Shown here: in pieces, positions 25,549 to 34,364 of the stretch
How the letters are laid out: each line of letters opens with the position of its first letter
How positions within the stretch are numbered: the first letter of the stretch is position 1
Assembly: GCA_025055755.1 (NCBI GenBank)
Contig: JANWWF010000001.1
Coordinates: 600,670 to 664,669, forward strand
Direction of reading: 5' to 3'
DNA length: 64,000 nucleotides
Source: Candidatus Kapaibacterium sp.
GTDB taxonomy: Bacteria > Bacteroidota > Ignavibacteria > Kapaibacteriales > NICIL-2
Position numbers and translations under genes: made by a program
Notes under the pieces: model-generated
Database searches by the model: none
Told to the model about the DNA's origin: nothing
The model's input: the letters and a program-made list of their open reading frames with translations, nothing else

Positions 25549-26031
25549 CTACCCGCTTAGTGGATTCAACCGGTAGAGTGCTCGGATATGAGGAACATGC
25601 TCCTGCATGATTAGAAGTTTCTCGAACTGGAGTACCCCTTCCCGTTGAGCGGGAACACTAAGCTTTGACGATACTGCATGGGCACTACCCCAGCAGTACT
25701 CTGCGTGCTCGCTGAGCTGAACCGAGCAGTGGGGAGTAACCACTGCTCCAAAGGCGGGCACTATAACAATCGCATCGCTGGTAGGGTCATAAAAAGAGCC
25801 AATGGTGGGCAATGCCCACCATTCGGCTGCTTGCAATCCTGTTTCTTCGGCTAATTCACGCTGTGCGGCATGATACGCACCTTCCCCGGGCAGAATGTGC
25901 CCTGTAATGCATTGCCACATGGAAGGAAGCGTCTCGTCGGTTGGCAAGCGACGCACAATAAGATGCCTCCAACCCAGCTCGGAAGGCTGTGCTACGTGGA
26001 CTTGTACCAGCGTTGATACAACGCGTGCCAC
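25549..26031 (-). CDS. NUDIX hydrolase
   Basis: This 160-residue NUDIX protein has a box beginning GEGAYHAAQRELAEETGL, with the required Glu residues. It starts WQCITGHILPGEGA, as in pyrophosphohydrolases of the dATP/NTP or sugar-nucleotide type. The substrate cannot be assigned. The start is a GTG at 26031. The 5' end overlaps the RluB-like gene stop (25992) by 40 bases, so the two are coupled. This is a separate gene from the NUDIX-TadA fusion. Confidence 0.85.
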   Translation of the reverse strand: MARVVSTLVQVHVAQPSELGWRHLIVRRLPTDETLPSMWQCITGHILPGEGAYHAAQRELAEETGLQAAEWWALPTIGSFYDPTSDAIVIVPAFGAVVTPHCSVQLSEHAEYCWGSAHAVSSKLSVPAQREGVLQFEKLLIMQEHVPHIRALYRLNPLSG

Positions 26032-27176
26032 GTTGAATCAGTGATCAGTGGCTCAATGCGTGCTGCTGGCACCGAAGCAGGGAAAATTTTTTCCAGCTCT
26101 ACCTGCGTTAAGCGTCGCCACGAGCCAGGCGGAATGTCGTCAATTGTCAACGTTCCAATGCGGTAACGGTCCATGGTAATAACTTCCAGCTCGGCATCCT
26201 TTAGGATACGGAAGATGTCGTGCGGCGTAACCTTGATTGCGACGATCGAGAGAACTGCATACCGCTTCGCCTTCCGTATCATCTCTACCTGCACGATTCC
26301 CTGGTTAGCCGGATCGAGGGCTTCTATTTCTGCAAGGATTTTGCTAAGTGCACGCTTCGTTGGAGCTTTGTGCACTTTGACGTGATACTCCTTTTCCATC
26401 AAGTCGAAAAGGCTTTTGCCAGGGACTCGCTGTTCCTGGTCGTTAGTCACAACGACTAATCCCCCGACACTTTTTGCCAAAGGACCAATGGGAATATACC
26501 AGCCACGCTTCTTCATCAAGAAGTTGAACACATGACGGCTGTTTGGCTCGCGGCATCCTGCGAATCGCCGCGGCTTATGGAGCACGATGTAAATGTTCCG
26601 CGGTGTATGGTGAAGAAGTAATCCATCAACCCGGACTGCATCGTAGAGTAGCCGTACAGTATAGACCGGTTCCCGAACAATCCGGTCGTTGACAGTTACA
26701 ACATGTTCAGTAATTGCCCGTTTTGCAAGCTTGCGTGAACAGTAAAGCAGGCGTACCAGCGCGCGAACAACAGTAGTAGGACGTGCAGTAATGCGATTGC
26801 GATCGGCAGGTTCGATGTAGGGCACACGGCGGCGGAAACGCGTCCGCGACCGCCGGTCGAATGGCACATCTCGTCTGCGCCGATTTCCTGCTCCCCACTG
26901 TTGGCGGCGTGCTGGGGAATAGGAGCTATAGCCACTGACCGATGGCTGACGATAGTCCCACGGCGAGCTCCCCCACCGTTCTGATTCCTGCGCGGATAGG
27001 TAGCGGCGTTGATCATCTGCCGTTGATTCTTCAGGCTCATCGGGATTGACACTATAAAGCGACCGCAGGATACGACGTCGCGGTGGACGGTAGGCTGATT
27101 GTTCCTCGGAGTGCTGCCCATTTTCTGGCATATTCATTTGGCTCTGGTCCTCGCCATAGTCTTGGAGATGCTCCAT
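25992..27176 (-). CDS. RsuA/RluB-family pseudouridine synthase homologue without the catalytic Asp
   Basis: This 394-residue protein has a long basic, Arg/Ser/Tyr-rich N-terminal region of about 130 residues. An S4-like RNA-binding segment (RKLAKRAITEHVVTVND) follows, then the RsuA/RluB catalytic domain (IYIVLHKPRRFAG, then VVVTND). In this family the catalytic motif is GRLD followed by xxxxGLL. Here the same position reads GPLAKSVGGL, so the catalytic Asp is Ala234 and the preceding Arg is Pro. Pseudouridine formation is therefore unlikely by the known mechanism; RNA binding could remain. The ATG at 27176 follows the structured gap after accA. The NUDIX gene overlaps the 3' end. Confidence 0.85.
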   Translation of the reverse strand: MEHLQDYGEDQSQMNMPENGQHSEEQSAYRPPRRRILRSLYSVNPDEPEESTADDQRRYLSAQESERWGSSPWDYRQPSVSGYSSYSPARRQQWGAGNRRRRDVPFDRRSRTRFRRRVPYIEPADRNRITARPTTVVRALVRLLYCSRKLAKRAITEHVVTVNDRIVREPVYTVRLLYDAVRVDGLLLHHTPRNIYIVLHKPRRFAGCREPNSRHVFNFLMKKRGWYIPIGPLAKSVGGLVVVTNDQEQRVPGKSLFDLMEKEYHVKVHKAPTKRALSKILAEIEALDPANQGIVQVEMIRKAKRYAVLSIVAIKVTPHDIFRILKDAELEVITMDRYRIGTLTIDDIPPGSWRRLTQVELEKIFPASVPAARIEPLITDSTWHALYQRWYKST

Positions 27177-27439
27177 TGCTCATCCAATCCAATTGTGCAA
27201 CATACCACTAATACCCTCCGCAATTCCCGCACATGATGTGGTACTGCGGCGTGCGAACACCCGTGCATCTTCTGGGAAACCCACCGTCAGCATTCTGCAG
27301 CGCTCCAGTGGATTATCCCCTTCGGTCCCTCTCCCCGCGCTGCTCCACAAACCCATTTAGCAGCGCGAAGATGTGTTACACAACGGGAAGAGCACATGTT
27401 CGCCTCCTTTTGCTGTCAAACAACGATTCTCTGGTGGGA
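27177..27439 (-). other. Structured 263-base gap between accA and the RluB-like gene
   Basis: No tRNA or known RNA family is apparent. On the minus strand (the transcribed strand of both neighbours) there is a perfect 9-bp hairpin at 27336-27367 with a 14-base loop. A second partial hairpin is at 27281-27311 (outer CCAC/GTGG and inner AGC/GCT pairs). A Shine-Dalgarno-preceded 36-codon ORF overlaps both. No T-run follows the hairpins, so a simple terminator is unlikely. Either an untranslated leader or a small RNA or small ORF is possible. Confidence 0.4.
27287..27397 (-). CDS. Possible 36-residue small protein with strong Shine-Dalgarno
   Basis: An ATG at 27397 is preceded by AAAGGAGGCGAAC, one of the best ribosome-binding sites in a window where most genes lack one. 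It opens a 36-codon frame ending in TGA at 27287-27289. The product would have four cysteines (positions 2, 6, 17 and 36), two tryptophans and several basic residues. I recognise no family, and the frame overlaps two predicted hairpins. It could be a leader peptide, a small protein or chance. Confidence 0.25.
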   Translation of the reverse strand: MCSSRCVTHLRAAKWVCGAARGEGPKGIIHWSAAEC

Positions 27440-28402
27440 TTATTGTTGTAACGGTACTTCCTCCCACACCCCCATACGGGCAAATTTTTGATGTCGCTGT
27501 GCTACCAATGCATCCACCGGCACGGATGTAAGTACGGAAAGCTCTTCCAGGAGCACATTGCGCATTGTGGTAAACATTGTAGTTGGATCGCGGTGGGCAC
27601 CCCCAATCGGTTCCTGAATGACACGATCAACGATCCCATGGCGTAGCAGGTCCTGGGCACACAATTGCAGTGCCTCTGCGGCCTGCTCTTTGTAATCCCA
27701 GCTCCGCCACAGGATAGATGAGCACGACTCTGGCGCAATGACCGAGTACCAGGCGTTTTCCAGCATCAGAATGCGATCACCTACTCCAATACCTAACGCA
27801 CCGCCCGATGCACCCTCCCCAATAATGACAACAATGATAGGAACACGCAGCTTTGCCATAATAAAAAGGTTTCGTGCAATCGCTTCAGCTTGTCCTCGCT
27901 CTTCCGCCTCGATGCCAGGGAATGCACCCGGCGTGTCAAGAAAGGTAATCACTGGACGAGAAAACTTTTCCGCCAATGCAAATAGTCGGGCGGCTTTACG
28001 ATATCCTTCTGGATTAGGCATTCCAAAGTTGCGATAGAGATTTGATTTGGTGTCTCGCCCCTTCTGATGTCCAACCACAACCACCTTATACTCTCCAATC
28101 CGCGCAAGTCCTCCGACAACAGCGGGATCATCGCGATAACACCGGTCACCATGAAGTTCAACAAACTCATCGAACGAATTGCCCAGATAATCGAGCGTGT
28201 ACGGTCGTTCTGGATGCCGTGCAAGCTGTACCCGCTGCCACCGCGTCAGGTTTGCATAGATTTCTGCACGGAGTTCTTCAATCCGGCGCTCCAAGTCAGC
28301 AATTTGGTCATTGAGATCGAGCGTCCCTGCTAAGGACCTCATTTCCGCAACCTTCTTTTCCAGCTCTTGGATTGGCTTTTCGAAATCGAGAATGTAGCTC
28401 AT
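27440..28402 (-). CDS. accA: Acetyl-CoA carboxylase carboxyltransferase subunit alpha
   Basis: This 320-residue protein has the AccA pattern: an N-terminal helical segment ([20 protein letters not shown]), then [25 protein letters not shown], the crotonase-fold glycine motif [17 protein letters not shown], and [14 protein letters not shown]. It works with AccD to transfer CO2 from carboxybiotin to acetyl-CoA for fatty-acid synthesis. The ATG overlaps the TGA of the upstream GT2 gene (ATGA), so it is at the end of the exopolysaccharide transcript. accD is not in the window. Confidence 0.96.
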   Translation of the reverse strand: MSYILDFEKPIQELEKKVAEMRSLAGTLDLNDQIADLERRIEELRAEIYANLTRWQRVQLARHPERPYTLDYLGNSFDEFVELHGDRCYRDDPAVVGGLARIGEYKVVVVGHQKGRDTKSNLYRNFGMPNPEGYRKAARLFALAEKFSRPVITFLDTPGAFPGIEAEERGQAEAIARNLFIMAKLRVPIIVVIIGEGASGGALGIGVGDRILMLENAWYSVIAPESCSSILWRSWDYKEQAAEALQLCAQDLLRHGIVDRVIQEPIGGAHRDPTTMFTTMRNVLLEELSVLTSVPVDALVAQRHQKFARMGVWEEVPLQQ

Positions 28403-30396
28403 TGATGCAGTATCCGTTGTTGAACACTCCGGATGAGAATCTCCATATCCAGCGACGGACTGTATTCGGTCACATAGTACTCGTTGAGCTTTGCAATCAG
28501 CTCAGGGCGACGCAACGATTCTGGCACAAGCGATGCTAAGCTAACCACTCCTTCCCGCACTCCAACATAATGCGAGCACGCGCTGGGATGAAGTCCAACA
28601 ATCGAGCGCCTGCCGACAAGAACCTCGCCCCACTGTTTCCACCAACGGCGGAGGCGTTGCCAATTCAAAATTAGCACCAGCGCTCCTCCCACAAGGAGAA
28701 TTAACGCAACGACACTATCAACAACTCGCTTAAGCAAACGGTATCGCAGCCGAAGAAGGGGCGGTAGAATGAGACGACGCAGCCCAATCTCTGCGACAAT
28801 CCGCTGAGCATGAAGTTCAACATCATCGTAGGCGAAGAAAAATCGTACTCGCCGAGGAGCTAATGCTGCCAGCGTTGCAATAACCTCCCCCCGTGGAATA
28901 CTTCGATCGGTGATGATCACTTCCGACACTGCATAGTCCACCACCAGCCGCTGAACATACTCCCAATGCCCCACAATCGGATACCCTGCAAAGGTTTCAT
29001 CGGCTGTTGGCTCGACGGCAACGATTCCCACAATTGTTATTGGTGCTGCTTGCCCCACTATTGCCTCAACAATCTGATGGGCAGACTCTGTGGTCCCCAC
29101 CACTAATGCACGACGCTGTGTGCTGGCACCGTATCCTCTCTCTCGGTAACGAATAGCAAAGCGTATGCTTCCTGAGCCTACCATACCAAGCCCAATGGTC
29201 ATCAGCACAATACCCCGACTAAAAGCATATTCCTTCCAATAATACGTCAGCGACGAAAGGATAAAAAATGCAGCCATGTACCCCACCACCACATTCCGCA
29301 CACGATACACGAATTCAAAGTATTCCCCCACTGCGATCATGCACACAGCAACCACAGCGCTCAACACAATAAACACCGTGGGGTAGGCATACGACTGAAA
29401 TGCGAATGGCTCGCCAAAGCGAATGGTCGTTGCGATAAGGAGCATTGCGTTGACAATCACTAAATCTGCAGCAAGCAAAAGAACTCCCTTTCGGTACTGG
29501 GCAAGATGAGCAATAAGCTCGCGCAAATGGATGCCGAACCGAAGAATTGCCAATAGCCAGCGGTGTGTCCCATAATGTTTTCGAGCAAAGGTCAGCATTG
29601 CATCGTAGAATACACGAATGTCGTTGATGCGGCTGCGGCGGGTACTTTCTCCCTTGAAGTGAATGATTTGCGTTGTCGGTACATACGCAGTTTTATAGCC
29701 GTGCTGGAGCATGCGATAGCACAAGTCAATATCTTCACCATACATGAAAAAGTCTGGATCAAAACCACCAATAGCTCGCAACTGTGCAGTACGACAGAAC
29801 ATAAAAGCCCCAAGAACGACATCAACGTAATACGTTTGGTCTGGATCGCGAAACGATTGATTGTACCGAGCAAATAGGCGTGAGCGGGGGAAAAGTGCTT
29901 GCAGCCCAAATAACTTGGCAAATGATGCCCATGGCGTTGGGAATCCTCGCCGACATTGCTCTTGAAAAGTACCATCAGCATTCAACAATTTGCAGCCGCA
30001 GATGCCGACTTCTGGATGTTCATCCATGTATGCGAGCATCTTTTCAATTGTGTCTTCGGACAGAATAGTGTCTGGATTCAAGATAAGCGTGTATCGTCCT
30101 TTTGCTCGCTCAATACCGATGTTATTGGCACGCCCAAAGCCAATGTTTTCCTGGAGCGCTATAAACTCGACCCAGGGGAATAAAGGAGCAAGCACATCAA
30201 CGGTGCCATCCTGCGAGGCGTTGTCCACTACGATAACTTGCAGCCGATGGCGGTCGAGCACCCGCTCTATAGATTCCAAGCACTGCCGGAGGTACTGTCG
30301 AACGTTGTAGCTGACGATAACTATCGTGACATCGACAGTCTCCTCCGTCAAAGCTTGCCGATCAATGCTAACAACTTGAGCTTCCACACGATCCAT
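28399..30396 (-). CDS. GT2 glycosyltransferase fused to a degenerate polyprenyl glycosylphosphotransferase
   Basis: This 665-residue protein begins with a GT2 domain (about residues 20-260): [18 protein letters not shown] and [13 protein letters not shown], as in rhamnosyl- and related transferases. Several membrane spans and a Rossmann-like CoA-binding-type region follow. The C-terminus resembles WbaP/WcaJ-type glycosylphosphotransferases but is incomplete: [17 protein letters not shown] and GRRSIVGL are present, while the cytosolic core with FKLYKFRS and the DEIPQ motif is missing. The C-terminal part is therefore unlikely to transfer sugar phosphate. It lies between accA and the polyprenyl-P-mannose synthase gene in the exopolysaccharide operon, and its 5' end overlaps that gene by 49 bases. 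Confidence 0.82.
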   Translation of the reverse strand: MDRVEAQVVSIDRQALTEETVDVTIVIVSYNVRQYLRQCLESIERVLDRHRLQVIVVDNASQDGTVDVLAPLFPWVEFIALQENIGFGRANNIGIERAKGRYTLILNPDTILSEDTIEKMLAYMDEHPEVGICGCKLLNADGTFQEQCRRGFPTPWASFAKLFGLQALFPRSRLFARYNQSFRDPDQTYYVDVVLGAFMFCRTAQLRAIGGFDPDFFMYGEDIDLCYRMLQHGYKTAYVPTTQIIHFKGESTRRSRINDIRVFYDAMLTFARKHYGTHRWLLAILRFGIHLRELIAHLAQYRKGVLLLAADLVIVNAMLLIATTIRFGEPFAFQSYAYPTVFIVLSAVVAVCMIAVGEYFEFVYRVRNVVVGYMAAFFILSSLTYYWKEYAFSRGIVLMTIGLGMVGSGSIRFAIRYRERGYGASTQRRALVVGTTESAHQIVEAIVGQAAPITIVGIVAVEPTADETFAGYPIVGHWEYVQRLVVDYAVSEVIITDRSIPRGEVIATLAALAPRRVRFFFAYDDVELHAQRIVAEIGLRRLILPPLLRLRYRLLKRVVDSVVALILLVGGALVLILNWQRLRRWWKQWGEVLVGRRSIVGLHPSACSHYVGVREGVVSLASLVPESLRRPELIAKLNEYYVTEYSPSLDMEILIRSVQQRILHQ

Positions 30397-31094
30397 GCGG
30401 CTTCGTAGATAATTGTCCGACTCATCTTCGAGACGCCGTTGGTCCGGTCAACAAAGACGATACTAAGCTCTTCAATGCGTGCCCCCAGACGCCAGGCACG
30501 GAAGTTCATTTCAATTTGGAATGCGTAACCATTCGAGTGAATTGCCCCCAGGTCGATCTTGCGGAGAATCTCCGCGCGAAATGCTTTGAAACCTCCCGTG
30601 GCATCTTTGATAGGCATACCCGTTACAATGCGCGTGTAGAGATTTGCCATGTAGCTAAGAAGGAGCCGCCGCATGGGCCAATTGACCACATTTACTCCGC
30701 TGACATACCGCGAACCAATCACAACATCAGCATGGTCAAGCGCTGCAATAAGGCGGGGCAAGTCCTCAGGATTATGGGAAAAATCTGCGTCCATTTGGCA
30801 TATGATGTCATAGCCGCGTTCTAATGCCCAGCGGAATCCATCGCAGTAGGCAGTTCCTAATCCCATTTTGCCTGGTCGCTCCAAGAGTGCCAGCTGCGGG
30901 TCCTCTGCCATGCGGGAACGAACAAGCGCTGCTGTACCGTCTGGAGAGTTGTCGTCGACCACAAGGATATCTATCGCCGGCATCACTTGATGGATGGCAC
31001 TGATAAGCGCCGTAATATTCTCGCGCTCGTTATAGGTTGGGATGACTACTATCGCCCGCTGAAGAGGCGACAGCCGTTGTTCACACTGTTCCAT
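30348..31094 (-). CDS. Polyprenyl-phosphate mannose synthase (DPM1-like GT2)
   Basis: From ATG 31094 this is a 248-residue GT2 enzyme matching dolichol/polyprenol-phosphate mannosyltransferases: VVIPTYNERENI, VVDDNSPDGT, CQMDADFSHNPEDLP, VIGSRYV and DATGGFKAF. It should transfer mannose (or another hexose) from GDP-mannose to polyprenyl phosphate at the inner membrane, giving a donor for GT-C enzymes. No multi-spanning C-terminal extension is present. Its 5' end overlaps the stop of the upstream glycosylphosphotransferase (31081) and its 3' part overlaps the next gene. A TTG at 31109 would add five residues. Confidence 0.88.
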   Translation of the reverse strand: MEQCEQRLSPLQRAIVVIPTYNERENITALISAIHQVMPAIDILVVDDNSPDGTAALVRSRMAEDPQLALLERPGKMGLGTAYCDGFRWALERGYDIICQMDADFSHNPEDLPRLIAALDHADVVIGSRYVSGVNVVNWPMRRLLLSYMANLYTRIVTGMPIKDATGGFKAFRAEILRKIDLGAIHSNGYAFQIEMNFRAWRLGARIEELSIVFVDRTNGVSKMSRTIIYEAAWIVWKLKLLALIGKL

Positions 31095-32541
31095 GCCCCC
31101 GCAGCACAACGAACAAAGTACGTATCATGATTTCAAAGTCCAACCGCAGCGATAAGTTTTCGATGTAGTAAAAATCATCGCGCAAACGCAGGCGAATTTC
31201 TTGAAGCATATCGAGAAGCGCTCTTTCTTTGTACTGCAGTTGTCCCCATCCCGTAATTCCTGGTCGGACAATATGCCGGCGAGTGTAGTACGGGATCATC
31301 TGGGCAAACTTTTCCACCAGCACAACCTGTTCCGGGCGGGGTCCTACAAGACTCATGTCACCCTTGAGTACATTCCAGAACTGTGGAATTTCATCAAGGT
31401 AATACCGCCGAATGAACGCTCCCACCCTGGTCACACGGGGATCATTCGGCTGTACCCACGTTCCATCCCACTGCCCACAGGTCAACGAGCGGAACTTGTA
31501 GAGTTTGAATGGACGATTGTTTAACCCTACGCGGTATTGGGTAAACAAAACAGGGCCCGGTGAATCCAGCTTAATAGCCAACGCTATCAACAGCCAAAAA
31601 GGAGCTCCGACGATAAGAACTGTCGCACTCACCACAATGTCAAGCGCACGCTTGACAACCGCCTGCCATGGCTTGAGGAGCTGAGGAGATATTTCAATAA
31701 GCGGGAGCCCATACAACGACAATGTTCGTACTGTTCCCATAACAAGTTGATAAAGGTCCGGTACAATCATCGCCTGGGCGCCATTGGCCGTTGCGATGTT
31801 GGCTAAGTGGAGAATTTGGTCATGGTCAACGCGATGAAACGTGAAGATGCACGCTGCCGGACTTATACGACGGCAGATATGCTCGAAATGTGCTACGTCA
31901 CCTATGACTGGAATAATGCTTCCGGGCAGTTCTTTCCCTTCTGTAACGACAGCACCCATAAGGGCATACCCATATGTTGCATGACGGTCGAATTGCTCGA
32001 TAAATTCACTCATCCCTTGCTGATCTCCAACCAGCAGAGTTGGCAGCGTTATCACCCCTTTTGCTCGAAGAGAACGTTGTACTCGCCGTGCACCGTAGCG
32101 CATGGCGATTACGACTGTTGCCAGCAAAATCGTGTACACAATCAGCTTATAGCTGAACCAGCCACTATCGAGCACAATCGCAACCGTAGGTATTGCCCCT
32201 CCGACAGCAGCCGCTTTGATAATTGTGTATGCTTCGTCAAAGGGGGAACGGATGAACCAATTCTGGTATAATCCTGCCAGCCAGAAGAGCCCTATCCAAT
32301 ACACAACAGCAGCAAAAACAACGGTACCGACAAACTCTGTCGACTGCAAGAGGGGATAGCTGGAGCCTTCACGCAATCGGAGCAGGTAAAAAATGAGCGT
32401 CGTTCCAGTAACAGCGAGAGTATCCGCAACGAGCTGGAAGACAACAGGACTTGAGCGCGCCCACCGTTTCCACCGTAGGCGCAAACTCACACCAGGAGCC
32501 TTTGCGACCGACGACAATGCCGGTTGTTGCACTGGCGTCAT
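31081..32541 (-). CDS. Exopolysaccharide polyprenyl glycosylphosphotransferase
   Basis: This 486-residue protein has the full WbaP/WcaJ architecture. Four or so N-terminal membrane spans are followed by a Rossmann-like CoA-binding domain. The catalytic domain reads LDIVVSATVLIV, SPGPVLFTQYRVG, FKLYKFRSL, DEIPQFWNVLKGDMSLVGPRPE and RPGITGWGQL. It starts repeat-unit assembly by moving a sugar-1-phosphate onto undecaprenyl phosphate at the inner membrane. The ATG is 3 bases from the stop of the upstream SLBB export gene, and the stop overlaps the mannose synthase gene. Confidence 0.93.
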   Translation of the reverse strand: MTPVQQPALSSVAKAPGVSLRLRWKRWARSSPVVFQLVADTLAVTGTTLIFYLLRLREGSSYPLLQSTEFVGTVVFAAVVYWIGLFWLAGLYQNWFIRSPFDEAYTIIKAAAVGGAIPTVAIVLDSGWFSYKLIVYTILLATVVIAMRYGARRVQRSLRAKGVITLPTLLVGDQQGMSEFIEQFDRHATYGYALMGAVVTEGKELPGSIIPVIGDVAHFEHICRRISPAACIFTFHRVDHDQILHLANIATANGAQAMIVPDLYQLVMGTVRTLSLYGLPLIEISPQLLKPWQAVVKRALDIVVSATVLIVGAPFWLLIALAIKLDSPGPVLFTQYRVGLNNRPFKLYKFRSLTCGQWDGTWVQPNDPRVTRVGAFIRRYYLDEIPQFWNVLKGDMSLVGPRPEQVVLVEKFAQMIPYYTRRHIVRPGITGWGQLQYKERALLDMLQEIRLRLRDDFYYIENLSLRLDFEIMIRTLFVVLRGHGTV

Positions 32542-32543
32542 CG

Positions 32544-34286
32544 TTACCTGTTACGCAGAAAGTTGACAAGCGAGACAATGGAAAACACCAAACCCGAAAG
32601 CCCACCCGCAATGCCAATATATGCGCTGAGTCGCTGGAGCTGTGCTCCTAATGGCTCATCGGGTGGGTGCGGAACATAAATCCGATCACCTGGCTCTGGC
32701 ACTGTTGCATCCGGCTCCATCCAGACGCCAGTTCGCCCCTTAATGATGCGCTCGCGACCGCGGTCAGCTAAATCGGTGCGTCCTCCTGCCTGAGCAATGT
32801 AGTACTCGGCATCCTTGCCGGGTTGATACTCGACGTAACCAGCCTTCGCCACTTGTCCGTACACGAACACCATTCGCGGCGAGGGAGGCACAACGATAAC
32901 ATCGCCATCAGCAAGAGGCACATTATCCTGCTGACTCCCTTGCTCAAAGCAAGCGCGGAAATCGCATGCTACAACCGGTCGACGAGCAACTTCATCAACG
33001 AAATATCGGAGCGTATCCTCTAACAGCAGGTTAGTATACTGCAACCGCCGTAGCCGTTCAGTGTAGGGGTTCGGGGGAATGAGACTACTTCCCTGCATGT
33101 CTGGATCACGACGAAGAATGTATGCCAGGGACAATGCTGCACGCTCGGTAAATCCTCCCGCTTCCGCGATCACATCCCGAAGCCGTGTTGCCCAGGGCAC
33201 AATAGGATACACACCAGGGCGCTGCACTTCACCAATAATTCGTACGCTGCCAGTTCCTGATAGCTCCGGTCGTTTCCGCTCCACAACAACCACCGCCCCT
33301 GGTAGCAAAGGAACATCCTCGGAAAGAAGATTCAATTGTGCATCGGCTTGCACGGGAATTTTTTGTCCTCCCTGGATAAGCCAGATTGCCCCACTTTCGG
33401 GCAGCAATGCCCCACCTAATTTGAGGAGAAATGACAAACGGTCCCCTGGCCGATATACCGTCGTGCGTGGGCGGGCAACTGCGCCTTGAATTGCAAGTCG
33501 GGGCTGCTCAATCCGCTCATCCCGAGGAACGACAACGACATCACCCTCGTTCAGATACGGATTTGTCGTGCTATCGGGATAAAGGAGGGCGTATTCTCCA
33601 TCTACGAGCGTTGTTGTTCCATCGGCATGACGTAAGACTATTGAACGGAGCGATGCCGGGGAAAGAATATCGTAGTCCTGCCACAGTATCTGTTCATCGC
33701 GCGATAGATCGCTTACTTGCCCGAAGGAACGCTGAATCGCTCTTTGGAGTTCGGGTTCCTGACGCTGTTGGGGATTGCCTTGCATAGCAAGCCGGAGAAG
33801 TGTTGCCAGCCGCATCGAGGCAGGAACTGTGTACACACCAGGGAAAAGAACGTTCCCCTGCACAGTGACGTAAATCGTCCGTACCCGCCGTAGCCCTACG
33901 TACACTGGCACTGTGGGATTGCGCTGTCGGTAGAGGGCTATCACAGTGTCACGTAGCTGCGCCAGCGTCATATTACCAACCGACAGCATGCCAATTCGAG
34001 GAACAACAAGCATGTTTTCCGGCGTGACGACTGCGTACTCTTCTTGTGCTGCCGCATCGAGCCTCTGGATGACCAGAACATCGCCTGGTCCGACCCGATA
34101 TTGCTGCGCACGGACAACATTATCCGCCGGTGTTTGTTCTCCCCGCAACAATGCTTCCTGCTGTTGCCGTTGCATTTGCGGAGAGAGAACAGAAGATAGT
34201 TCCGTCACGGGTGGAAATCCCGCCACCTGAGCGTAGGTTGTCGCTGCTATCAATCCACCAAGCAGCGTTGTGAAAACAAAGTGCAC
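32544..34286 (-). CDS. Polysaccharide export protein with SLBB domains
   Basis: This 580-residue protein starts at a GTG (34286) with a signal sequence (FVFTTLLGGLIAATTYAQ). A polysaccharide export (Wza-type) N-terminal domain follows (YRVGPGDVLVIQ), then several SLBB repeats (VQGNVLFPGVYTVP, AIQGAVARPRTTVYR, IIGEVQRPGVYPIV, VYGQVAKAGYVEYQ). The C-terminus has one hydrophobic span (IGIAGGLSGLVFSIVSLV). Such proteins form the outer-membrane or periplasmic channel for capsule or exopolysaccharide. It heads the exopolysaccharide operon, and a promoter with consensus -7/-33 elements lies 32 bases upstream. Confidence 0.9.
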   Translation of the reverse strand: MHFVFTTLLGGLIAATTYAQVAGFPPVTELSSVLSPQMQRQQQEALLRGEQTPADNVVRAQQYRVGPGDVLVIQRLDAAAQEEYAVVTPENMLVVPRIGMLSVGNMTLAQLRDTVIALYRQRNPTVPVYVGLRRVRTIYVTVQGNVLFPGVYTVPASMRLATLLRLAMQGNPQQRQEPELQRAIQRSFGQVSDLSRDEQILWQDYDILSPASLRSIVLRHADGTTTLVDGEYALLYPDSTTNPYLNEGDVVVVPRDERIEQPRLAIQGAVARPRTTVYRPGDRLSFLLKLGGALLPESGAIWLIQGGQKIPVQADAQLNLLSEDVPLLPGAVVVVERKRPELSGTGSVRIIGEVQRPGVYPIVPWATRLRDVIAEAGGFTERAALSLAYILRRDPDMQGSSLIPPNPYTERLRRLQYTNLLLEDTLRYFVDEVARRPVVACDFRACFEQGSQQDNVPLADGDVIVVPPSPRMVFVYGQVAKAGYVEYQPGKDAEYYIAQAGGRTDLADRGRERIIKGRTGVWMEPDATVPEPGDRIYVPHPPDEPLGAQLQRLSAYIGIAGGLSGLVFSIVSLVNFLRNR

Positions 34287-34317
34287 GACTGGAGTCGTTT
34301 TTGTGAAACAAAGCGCA

Positions 34318-34346
34318 CAAAAATACCTGCCTTCTTAGCCGCACAA
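34318..34346 (-). promoter_or_regulatory. Candidate promoter of the exopolysaccharide operon
   Basis: On the minus strand TATTTTTG (34318-34325) matches the TAnnTTTG -7 consensus. TTG at 34344-34346 fits the -33 element with an 18-base spacer. It lies 32 bases upstream of the SLBB protein GTG start. A short 6-bp hairpin just upstream may also end the wecB transcript. Confidence 0.5.
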
Positions 34347-34364
34347 TAAGGCAAAGGCAGCTTG

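Noticed and set aside
27233-27451. A 72-codon plus-strand frame in the accA-RluB gap
   Set aside because: It has no ribosome-binding site, no recognisable similarity and runs antisense to the neighbouring transcripts. The minus-strand 36-codon ORF is the better candidate.
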